A stretch of 64,000 bases of DNA from contig JYNY01000372.1 in NCBI GenBank assembly GCA_000954095.1, positions 40,001 through 104,000 of the forward strand, read 5' to 3'. Below, in pieces: positions 38,626-45,617 of this stretch (its first letter is position 1; every line of letters begins with the position of its first letter). The DNA comes from Candidatus Omnitrophus magneticus (GTDB taxonomy: Bacteria > Omnitrophota > Gorgyraeia > Tantalellales > Tantalellaceae). The notes under the pieces were generated by a model. That model did no database searches, had not been told where the DNA came from, and saw only the letters and a program-made list of their open reading frames with translations. A program made the translations under genes and the position numbers.

Positions 38626-39261
38626 ATGGCTAGAACATTAGGTGCAAAATGCCGGCAATGTCGTAGAGAAGGAGAAAAATTATTTTTGAAAGGCGGACGC
38701 TGTAAAAGCGATAAATGTATTCTTAACAAGAGAGATTATGCACCCGGGCAACATGGTCAAGGGAAAAAGCGAAAAGGTAAGGCATCAAACTATGCAGTGC
38801 AGTTAAGAGAAAAGCAAAAAACAAAAAGAATTTACGGCTTACTTGAACGGCAATTTAAAAATTATTTCAAAAAAGCAGAACAGACTAAAGGTGTTACAGG
38901 TGAAACATTGTTAAGCTTTTTAGAAATGAGATTAGACAATATTATCTATAGAGCAAGATTCGCGGAATCAAGAGCAAAAGCGAGACAGCTTGTTGGGCAT
39001 AGATTTGTAAAGGTTAATGGGCATATAGTCAATATTCCTTCTTTTTTAATTAAAGAAGGAGATGAGATAATAATGTTTGGAACAGATGCGCAAATTAAAA
39101 TGATAAAGGACACTGTAAAACTTTTAGAAGATAGAAGTGTTCCGGAATGGTTAGAGGTTGCGGACGACACATTGAAAATAAAAGTTAAAAGACTACCAGT
39201 AAGAGCAGATGTTGGGTTGCCAATAGAAGAAAATCTTATAGTTGAATTATATTCTAAATAA
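38626..39261 (+). CDS. rpsD: Ribosomal protein S4, zinc-type
   Basis: 211 residues. It is a 16S assembly initiator and decoding-fidelity protein. The N-terminal part holds four cysteines (CRQC then CKSDKC), the zinc-binding variant. The S4 RNA-binding domain starts near RLDNIIYRARFAESRAKARQ (about residue 104). AAGGAGA precedes the ATG. Confidence 0.96.
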   Translation: MARTLGAKCRQCRREGEKLFLKGGRCKSDKCILNKRDYAPGQHGQGKKRKGKASNYAVQLREKQKTKRIYGLLERQFKNYFKKAEQTKGVTGETLLSFLEMRLDNIIYRARFAESRAKARQLVGHRFVKVNGHIVNIPSFLIKEGDEIIMFGTDAQIKMIKDTVKLLEDRSVPEWLEVADDTLKIKVKRLPVRADVGLPIEENLIVELYSK

Positions 39262-39337
39262 AAAATTTATATAGTATTGTTAATAGATACATGTATTTTT
39301 CAGCATGACTGTGGAGAAAATAGGAGGATTATTGGAA

Positions 39338-40330
39338 ATGGGATTCAAACTGAAAAATTTCGAATTACCCAAAAAAATAGATTTTGAGCAAGAAACGTAT
39401 TCCCCTCTTTATGGGAAAATTATTGCAGAGCCTTTTGAAAAAGGGTATGGAGTTACTATTGGTAATTCTTTGAGAAGAGTGTTGCTTTCTTCGATTGAAG
39501 GAACTGCAGTTACAAAGATAAAATTTGGTACAGTTGTTCATGAGTTTAGTGTAATTCAGGGTGTATTAGAAGATGTGCCAGAGATAATTTTGAATATTAA
39601 GAATTTAGTATTAAAATCTCATTTTAAAGAGCCCAAACCAATGTTTATTTCAATGAGTAAAAAGGGGCCGATAAAAGCAAAGGATTTAAAGGTTGATGAA
39701 ACAGTTGAAATTGTTAACCCGGAACAACATATAGCCACCTTAACAGAAGATGTTAAATTTGAAATGGAATTGATAGTAGAACGTGGATTTGGGTATGTTC
39801 CCGCGGAAAGGCATAGAGCAGTTGAAGAGCCTATCGGCATTATTTCAATAGATGCTTTATTTTCACCTGTAAAAAAAGTTAATATGAATGTTGTGGAGAC
39901 ACGAGTCGGGCATCTTACTGATTATGATAAATTAATTTTAGAAATTTTTACTAATGGAAGCATGGAGCCAAAGGATACAATTTTATACGCGGCTAATATT
40001 TTGCATAGGCATTTAGATGTGTTTTTGTCTATAGGTAAATTGCCAGAAGAGGTAGAAGATGAACAGGATGATGAAAGAGAGAGAGATGTGCTTCTAAAAA
40101 AACTCGCGAAGCCTATTTCAGAATTAGAATTATCAGTCAGAAGCTCAAATTGCTTAGCGGAGGCGAATATAAAGACAATAGGAGATTTGGTTTATAAAAA
40201 AGAAGCAGACATGCTGAAATATAAAAATTTTGGTAAAAAATCTTTAACAGAAATTAACGATATTTTGGTTTCTATGGGATTAGAGTTGGGTATGGAATTA
40301 GACGAAGATATTTTAAAAAATAAAGAGTAA
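39338..40330 (+). CDS. rpoA: RNA polymerase alpha subunit
   Basis: 330 residues from the ATG at 39338, chosen because AGGAGG lies ten bases upstream; an in-frame ATG at 39305 has no such site. The N-terminal dimerisation domain shows GYGVTIGNSLRRVLLSSIEG; the C-terminal domain (about 260-330) holds the helix-hairpin-helix ANIKTIGDLVYK and GKKSLTEINDIL that binds UP elements and activators. The linker is acidic (EEVEDEQDDERER). Confidence 0.97.
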   Translation: MGFKLKNFELPKKIDFEQETYSPLYGKIIAEPFEKGYGVTIGNSLRRVLLSSIEGTAVTKIKFGTVVHEFSVIQGVLEDVPEIILNIKNLVLKSHFKEPKPMFISMSKKGPIKAKDLKVDETVEIVNPEQHIATLTEDVKFEMELIVERGFGYVPAERHRAVEEPIGIISIDALFSPVKKVNMNVVETRVGHLTDYDKLILEIFTNGSMEPKDTILYAANILHRHLDVFLSIGKLPEEVEDEQDDERERDVLLKKLAKPISELELSVRSSNCLAEANIKTIGDLVYKKEADMLKYKNFGKKSLTEINDILVSMGLELGMELDEDILKNKE

Positions 40331-40380
40331 GCGAAGAGTTTTTAATATAATCAAAAATAGAGATTAGGGGTTAATAAATA

Positions 40381-41025
40381 ATGAGACATAAGAAAAAAAG
40401 AGGACTTTTAAGCCGGAACATTAGTCATCGTAAAGCAACGTTAAAAAATATGGCGCTTAATTTATTTAAATATCAGCGAATAGTTACTACGCTAGCTAAG
40501 GCAAAGGCATTAAAAGCATTCGTTGAACCTATAATAACAGTAGCAAGGCAAAGCGAGAATGCTTTAAACGCTAAAAGATTGGTTTGTAAAAAATTGTGCG
40601 ATAGGGATGTGGTTAAGATTGTTTTTGAAACAATCGCGCCATTATATAAAAACATAAATGGCGGATATACTAGAATTATTCCTTTTAAGAATAGAAAAGG
40701 CGATGGAGCTAGTTTGGTTATTTTAGAGTTTACAAAACGGACAAGACCGGAAGAAGATCTTTTAGGTAATACTATTTTGAAAGTTTTATCTAGGAAGCCA
40801 ACTGTTAAACAAGAATCTAAAGATAAAAAACCAGAAGTGAAAAAAGAAGCAACACGTAAAAAGGGATCTAGTGGGACTGCGGCACATCATTCAGCACCTG
40901 AAATTGCTATTGAAGAGAAGGAAGAGCATGTGGTTGAAGATGTCAGAAAAGAAAAGGCAAGGGTTGAAACAAAGAAAGTAGCAGAGCAAGGATTCTTTAA
41001 AAGATTTAGACGCAAATCGATTTAA
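40381..41025 (+). CDS. rplQ: Ribosomal protein L17 with long charged C-terminal tail
   Basis: 214 residues, against about 120 for the usual protein. The core (residues 1-about 118) has MRHKKKRGLLSRNISHRKA and GGYTRIIPFKNRKGDGA. The remaining about 95 residues are Lys/Glu-rich, with no recognised domain and a basic end (FKRFRRKSI). The tail may reach the 50S surface. The strong terminator at 41047 directly follows and closes the operon. Confidence 0.96.
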   Translation: MRHKKKRGLLSRNISHRKATLKNMALNLFKYQRIVTTLAKAKALKAFVEPIITVARQSENALNAKRLVCKKLCDRDVVKIVFETIAPLYKNINGGYTRIIPFKNRKGDGASLVILEFTKRTRPEEDLLGNTILKVLSRKPTVKQESKDKKPEVKKEATRKKGSSGTAAHHSAPEIAIEEKEEHVVEDVRKEKARVETKKVAEQGFFKRFRRKSI

Positions 41026-41046
41026 TAAAAATTTCTAGTAAAAATA

Positions 41047-41080
41047 AAAGGCAGGATTTTCATAATCCTGCCTTTTTCTT
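41047..41080 (+). terminator. Strong intrinsic terminator of the ribosomal operon
   Basis: AAAGGCAGGATT (41047-41058) pairs perfectly with AATCCTGCCTTT (41064-41075) around a five-base loop and is followed by a T-rich tract. It is 22 bases behind rplQ and also lies behind the small minus-strand gene at 41101, so it may serve both. Confidence 0.92.
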
Positions 41081-41100
41081 TTTGGATAGTTTTTTTGGGT

Positions 41101-41280
41101 TTATTCAGTAGTTTCATCAGTTCCTGTTGATTCCATATTTTGGGCGTCGGAGCCTTCTATTATTGCTGATGTTTGACATCCTTTTCCTCCGCCACATGCT
41201 CCGCAATTAGCGAAACTAGAGGCGTTTGCTAATAAGCCTAAAATAAAGATAATAGTTAAGCTGTAAATTATTTTTTTCAT
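41101..41280 (-). CDS. Small secreted cysteine-rich protein (59 aa)
   Basis: The frame from 41280 to 41101 starts at an ATG with GGAGGGGAAA just upstream. It encodes a signal peptide (MKKIIYSLTIIFILGLLANA) followed by a mature part beginning near SSFANCGACGGGKGCQT and ending in an acidic, Thr-rich tail. Three clustered Cys in CGACGGGKGC suggest a metal- or disulfide-type site. It is just below usual length cut-offs. The strong ribosome-binding site and signal peptide make it credible; function unknown. Confidence 0.72.
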   Translation of the reverse strand: MKKIIYSLTIIFILGLLANASSFANCGACGGGKGCQTSAIIEGSDAQNMESTGTDETTE

Positions 41281-41375
41281 TTTCCCCTCCTGTTTTTATT
41301 ACATTAAAAATACAATACTATCTATTTTTCTGTTTAATTATAGTATACCTAATTTTTTTAGAATAGAAAAAAATA

Positions 41376-41384
41376 TGCTATAAT
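41376..41384 (+). promoter_or_regulatory. Extended -10 promoter candidate
   Basis: TGCTATAAT (41376-41384) is an extended -10 element; no clear -35 is present. Transcription would start near 41391, only about 12 bases before the ATG at 41403, giving a very short leader that still keeps GAAGGAG. Confidence 0.4.
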
Positions 41385-41402
41385 TATTTAGAAGGAGTGT
41401 TT

Positions 41403-41852
41403 ATGGTGAGAATTTGTAAATGTATAATTATTTTTATATTATTCTTTTTTTATTTTGAGAATAATTATTTTTTATTGAAGGTTTACGCGACAGAATATTC
41501 TAAAACAGATCGAAAAATAATTTTGTATCAAATAGATATTTCTACTGAGACTTCTTATAATATTCAAGATATTTTTTTACAATTTAATGACAGCTTTTTA
41601 GATTATGGTTCCGCGCTTGAGCGGGTAAATATTCTTATAAATGAATATAATAAAGCGATGCATGTGACAATTATTCCAAAGGATGGCCAAAAATTGCATG
41701 ATCTTATGAAAGATTTGTTAGCGCGGGTTGAAAAATATTTTGTTTATTATAAACGTATGGGGCGCGAGAATCCTGAAATAAATTTTGAAATACTTGACGC
41801 GCGTAACGCTGTGGCTCGTGAAGCCGCAAGGCTTACATCTATGTATATTTAA
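41403..41852 (+). CDS. Hypothetical exported or membrane-anchored protein
   Basis: 149 residues from the ATG at 41403 with GAAGGAG upstream; two codons earlier a GTG is in frame. The N terminus is hydrophobic (about residues 7-28, ending VYATEYS), a signal peptide or anchor. The rest is mainly helical with NEYNKAMHVTIIPKDGQKLHDLM and a C-terminal ARNAVAREAARLTSMY. I do not recognise a family. It converges with the gene ending at 41866. Confidence 0.65.
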   Translation: MVRICKCIIIFILFFFYFENNYFLLKVYATEYSKTDRKIILYQIDISTETSYNIQDIFLQFNDSFLDYGSALERVNILINEYNKAMHVTIIPKDGQKLHDLMKDLLARVEKYFVYYKRMGRENPEINFEILDARNAVAREAARLTSMYI

Positions 41853-41865
41853 ATCCGGATGAAGT

Positions 41866-42561
41866 TTATTTTTTATTTTTAGGATTTTTATTGTCAGAAT
41901 CTTCTTGTAGTTCTTGTTTAACAGCGCTTAAAACTTGTATTGTTTTATCGAGTTTAGAACTAAGCGAATTTTTCCATACGTCTTCGTTATTTTGTGAATT
42001 AGTGGCGGTAGTAGCAGTGGTTTGCGTAGCAGGTGGAGCGTCTGTACTGTAAGCGGCTGTAATGGTTTTAATTTTATCACCTATTTTTAGTATTTTATCA
42101 AGATTTTCTTCCCAGTTTTGAGTCCAATCTTCTTCTTTATTTTGGGAAGTTATATTTTTTTGTTGTGATGGGGTTATTGGCGATGGAGGGAAAAGGATAT
42201 CTTTTATTTTTCTCCATATTTTTACAGCTAAACTGCTTTGTTCTTTTATATCTTTTCCCCACGCGGTATCAGTAGTAGCGCTAGAGATATTATTTTTATT
42301 TTGTACAAATGCTGTATTGTCTTTTTCTATAGAATCTTTAACTTCTGTTCTTATTACGTCAAGCACTTGCATGGCTTTATTGAGTTTTTCGTTTATGTTT
42401 TCTTTCCATTCAGTGTTAGTCGCAGAGGAGTCGTTTGCGGTATTATAAGAGTTATTAGAATTTGAAGACGCGGATTGGTTAGCCCCAAAAGTTTTATTAA
42501 AATTCAAAAAAAGACAGAGACAAAAAAATATTATGATTAAAAAATAGCGAGTTTGTAACAT
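41866..42561 (-). CDS. Secreted protein with four Trp-helix repeats
   Basis: 231 residues. A signal peptide (about residues 1-26, ending TFGA) is followed by four related helical units separated by Ser/Thr/Asn-rich linkers: EWKENINEKLNKAMQVLDVI, AWGKDIKEQSSLAVKIWRKI, WTQNWEENLDKILKIGDKIK and VWKNSLSSKLDKTIQVLSAV. The shared pattern is Trp, then an amphipathic helix with KL(D/N)K in three of the four. I know no family for it. AGGAAACA precedes the ATG. It is 11 bases behind the HAMP-protein gene and 49 bases further the PDZ gene, all on the minus strand, so probably one operon. Confidence 0.7.
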   Translation of the reverse strand: MLQTRYFLIIIFFCLCLFLNFNKTFGANQSASSNSNNSYNTANDSSATNTEWKENINEKLNKAMQVLDVIRTEVKDSIEKDNTAFVQNKNNISSATTDTAWGKDIKEQSSLAVKIWRKIKDILFPPSPITPSQQKNITSQNKEEDWTQNWEENLDKILKIGDKIKTITAAYSTDAPPATQTTATTATNSQNNEDVWKNSLSSKLDKTIQVLSAVKQELQEDSDNKNPKNKK

Positions 42562-42572
42562 TGTTTCCTGTG

Positions 42573-43124
42573 TTAATTTTTAGTGTTAGTTATTTCTTTG
42601 AGTTTTTCATCTATTTCATGTTTTAAGGAGTCGCTTACTGATTCTTTTTTTAAATCTTCTAAAAGTTCATCTACTGCTTTTTCACGGGATTCTTGTTCTT
42701 CTTTTAAGTGTGCACACAGAGTATCAAGTTTTTGCGCTAATGGTTTAAGCTCATCATGTTTGCGCAGTGTTAATCCGATAGAGTAATCGCCGCGGATAAG
42801 AGCGTCTATGTATTTATCCATTCTGTATATCGGTCCCGCAATCCTATGCGATAGCCGTATTCCTAATATGATAAAAATTGGTGTAATCGCTAAAAGTCTT
42901 ATTGCTAAAACAGCCTTAGTATTGTTGAATAAATCTAAAAGCCTATCTGTTGGATAAACAAGCGCAAGTTTATTGCCCAAGGTGTTCCAGAGCGTGTAAT
43001 ATACAGTGCATCCAGCAATTAAAGCGCCGAGGTATATAAAACCTATTATATAGCCGACATATTTAAATTGAAATTTTGGCGCTATTAAATATTTACGTCT
43101 GCGGAAAGTTTTCTGTTTCTTCAT
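42573..43124 (-). CDS. Two-span membrane protein with HAMP-like domain
   Basis: 183 residues. A basic N terminus (KKQKTFRRRKYLIAPKFQ) leads into two hydrophobic spans at about 23-45 and 71-90, then a HAMP-like region SHRIAGPIYRMDKYIDALI and a coiled-coil tail rich in Glu and Lys. No kinase, cyclase or methyl-accepting output domain follows. It may modulate a partner in the membrane. GGAGG precedes the ATG. It sits in a likely operon with the PDZ protein upstream and the repeat protein downstream. Confidence 0.75.
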   Translation of the reverse strand: MKKQKTFRRRKYLIAPKFQFKYVGYIIGFIYLGALIAGCTVYYTLWNTLGNKLALVYPTDRLLDLFNNTKAVLAIRLLAITPIFIILGIRLSHRIAGPIYRMDKYIDALIRGDYSIGLTLRKHDELKPLAQKLDTLCAHLKEEQESREKAVDELLEDLKKESVSDSLKHEIDEKLKEITNTKN

Positions 43125-43161
43125 TTTAAATCCTCCATATCTTTAAACACAAGTTAATTTT

Positions 43162-44112
43162 TTATTTCCATATAATGGTATCTCTTTTTATAAGAAATTC
43201 CACTGTAGCGCCTTTCTTTTTAGCTATTTTTTCTAGAATGGTATTTATTGGGACATACCGTATGGGTGTTTTATCAATTTCTAAAATAATGTCATTTTTA
43301 CAAATACCGGCAAGGCTTGCCGGGCTATTTTTTTTCACTTCTTTTACTGTCAGCCCTTCCAGTAAAATAAATTCGAGCCGCGCGCCGAGTAAATCCCCTA
43401 AAAATATTTTTTTGTTAGGTAGCTTAACTTTGATAATACGGCCATAAGTTATATGCAGGCCTTTAGTGCTGTTACTTAAAAATTTAGAATAAATATCCGT
43501 AGGATTCATATACCTTGTAGCTTTTGCCCAGATAGCGATTAGTGTGTCCCTTTCGCGGAGGCCTGCCTTATCTGCCGGGGATCCTGCTAGAATTTGTTTA
43601 AATAAAAGTAGTCCATTTTTTTCTTCAATCGTAATGCCTATTTGATGTTTGAGTTCTTCGGTTATTCCAGCGGATGTTTCAGCATCAAGGCCTTTTTCAA
43701 GAAGAATGGTTGTTTCATTGAGTTTTTTTACATGAGATATTTTTGATACTTCATCAGAGTTGTTAATTTTATTGCTCACGTAAAGAATGCCTTCTCTCGC
43801 TTTTTTAAAAGAGGGATTTATTTCTAAAGCTTTTTTATAGTAGTAGTAAGATTTTTCATATGCTTTTCTTTCCTGATAATATTCAGCAAGGTTTATATAA
43901 TTTTGGTCGTCACGGTCAAATATTAATTCTTTAATTTTTTCTCTCATTATTTCTTGTTCCCCGTCAATTGTTGATAGGATTACACGGTCATCATATTCTT
44001 CGACAACTACTCCTTTTATTTCTTGGGAGTCTTGCATAATTAGAGTGTCCGCGCCTGAGTTTAGTTGTAGAAAATAGAAGTATATGGCGATAGATAGAAA
44101 AATTTTTTTCAT
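43162..44112 (-). CDS. Secreted TPR-PDZ protein
   Basis: 316 residues. A signal peptide (about 1-20) is followed by a beta-rich segment (IKGVVVEEYDDRVILSTIDG), a TPR-like pair of helices (NLAEYYQERKAYEKSYYYYK, about 75-110) and two PDZ domains: one around residue 160-235 with AGSPADKAGLRERDTLIAI, one around 245-316 with VKKNSPASLAGICKNDIILE. No protease catalytic domain is present, so it is probably an adaptor or scaffold in the envelope. TAGGAGG precedes the ATG. Confidence 0.8.
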   Translation of the reverse strand: MKKIFLSIAIYFYFLQLNSGADTLIMQDSQEIKGVVVEEYDDRVILSTIDGEQEIMREKIKELIFDRDDQNYINLAEYYQERKAYEKSYYYYKKALEINPSFKKAREGILYVSNKINNSDEVSKISHVKKLNETTILLEKGLDAETSAGITEELKHQIGITIEEKNGLLLFKQILAGSPADKAGLRERDTLIAIWAKATRYMNPTDIYSKFLSNSTKGLHITYGRIIKVKLPNKKIFLGDLLGARLEFILLEGLTVKEVKKNSPASLAGICKNDIILEIDKTPIRYVPINTILEKIAKKKGATVEFLIKRDTIIWK

Positions 44113-44199
44113 ATGAATAGAATCCTCCTATGCATAAAATTTTTAAATATATAGGTATATGACTTAGCACAAAAAGTCTTTTTGTTGGGCTTTTTACGC

Positions 44200-44232
44200 G
44201 CAAAAATAAAAAAAATTTAATTTTTTATTTTG
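44200..44232. repeat. AT-rich hairpin, family member 2
   Basis: GCAAAAATAAAAAAAATT (44200-44217) pairs with AATTTTTTATTTTGC (44218-44232) apart from extra A residues in the left arm. It resembles the hairpins at 9885-9919 and 58990-59028. It lies downstream of the minus-strand gene 44317-45327 and could end its transcript. Nothing else is visible in the 204-base gap apart from the AGGAGG of the 44112 start. Confidence 0.5.
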
Positions 44233-44316
44233 CTATAAGTTTACATGGTTTTTTTGCTGAAGACAAATTTATGAAGGATTACTTTTTGATGTGAAAGCGC
44301 GTGGTGAGGGGAACGT

Positions 44317-45327
44317 TTAAACCTGTAGAAGTTTTAGGTTTTGTTCATCTATTAGCTGAGAAGATATTATTTCAAGCGGGGTTATCTTTCCATTGATATT
44401 GTTAAAGATGTGCACATCTGTTTTTGGGTTGAGCGGGGCGATGTATCTAGCAATTATTTGGGCAGATGTTTTGATATCAGCGGTATCAATGTTAGTTGAA
44501 CTTCTTATTATGCCGGTTGGGCCGGGGATGAGCGGTGAAGGGGTAAGAATTATGTCGCTATTTTTCGTTAAATTTTTTAAAATTTCGTTGTCTTGTTCAT
44601 TTCTGCCGACAAAAAGTTTTGTATTGTTGGAAAGTTTAAAGTATCTGCCTTTTTTTGCTAAATTTATTGTGTTTAAATTAAACATATTGCTTTCTAACAA
44701 ATCTTTAATACGTTTACAGAATGAAGGGTCTGTTAAGAGGCATCCTCCGGCAGGGCATGAAAAGCCTTTTAGCGACAGGGTTTTCGCAAGTTTTATTTGA
44801 TTAGATCTGCCTCTTCCCGAAATATTGAGAAATTTAGACCGGTCTATCCATTTTTCGCGCTCAGGAATTGATTCAGGGAGAAGTTGCGCTGAAAGCGGCC
44901 TGACGATGAGTCCTGTTAAGCCTGCTTCTTTTTCGATTAAAAATAGAGTATTTCTTTGTTGAGATTTTGGTCGTTGTCCTAATACTTCACCGGTAACAAT
45001 AGACAACGCGTTTATTTCTTCCATTATTTTTTTTGCTGATTTAAATTTATAGATTCTGCAATCTATGCAGGGATTATAATTTTGTCCATATCCGTATCGT
45101 GGATTTTTTATTATTTCAAGATAACTTTCATCGGCGGATTTTATTTTGATTTCAACGTTGACTAGCGCTGATATTTCTTTGGCTGAAAAACCGCATGGTT
45201 TTGAGCCGTCGCATCTGCAAAAAGGAGAAGTGAAGTGAAGCGCTGTAACATCCACGCCTTGGTCTTTGATCATTTTTAGGGCTAGAGAGCTATCTAGTCC
45301 TCCTGAAAGTAATGCTAATGCTTTCAT
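44317..45327 (-). CDS. PP-loop ATPase, MnmA/ThiI-like tRNA-thiolation type, with NFACT-R-like C terminus
   Basis: 336 residues. The N-terminal PP-loop ALLSGGLDSSLALKM binds ATP. Conserved Cys residues stand in CRCDGSKPCGF, NPCIDCRIYKF and CPAGGCLLTDPSFC, suitable for a metal or persulfide. The C-terminal about 110 residues (GRYFKLSNNTKLFVGRNEQD onward) look like the NFACT-R_2 (DUF814) RNA-binding region. This family is often annotated as tRNA 4-thiouridine synthase-like, but the modified base is not established here. TAGGA precedes the ATG. Confidence 0.75.
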   Translation of the reverse strand: MKALALLSGGLDSSLALKMIKDQGVDVTALHFTSPFCRCDGSKPCGFSAKEISALVNVEIKIKSADESYLEIIKNPRYGYGQNYNPCIDCRIYKFKSAKKIMEEINALSIVTGEVLGQRPKSQQRNTLFLIEKEAGLTGLIVRPLSAQLLPESIPEREKWIDRSKFLNISGRGRSNQIKLAKTLSLKGFSCPAGGCLLTDPSFCKRIKDLLESNMFNLNTINLAKKGRYFKLSNNTKLFVGRNEQDNEILKNLTKNSDIILTPSPLIPGPTGIIRSSTNIDTADIKTSAQIIARYIAPLNPKTDVHIFNNINGKITPLEIISSQLIDEQNLKLLQV

Positions 45328-45532
45328 GAATTTTTATCCTAGTTTTGTAAAATAATGGTTTATTTTAGAGTTTAGCGCGAAAAATGTTTTCGCGGTGATT
45401 CGATTGTTAGCGCGAAGAGCCGCGTATTTTATAAAAAATTCATTTTACATAAATATAATGAAAAGCGCGATATAAAAATGAGAATTTAGCGATATTTTTT
45501 GTTTTTTGGGGATAGTATTTTAAGAAAGGCTT

Positions 45533-45541
45533 TGATATAAT
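45533..45541 (+). promoter_or_regulatory. Extended -10 promoter candidate
   Basis: TGATATAAT (45533-45541) matches an extended -10; the -35 region is poor. It is the only promoter-like sequence I see in the 290-base gap between divergent genes 45327 (minus) and 45618 (plus). Confidence 0.35.
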
Positions 45542-45617
45542 AATTCTAGTTTGTTCGCGGAAAAGGTCTCGTTAGCATAAACTGAAAAATAAGGGAGGGA
45601 TGAGAGGTATATAAACA

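Noticed and set aside
39305-39337. Longer start for rpoA
   Set aside because: No ribosome-binding site upstream; AGGAGG stands before 39338 instead.
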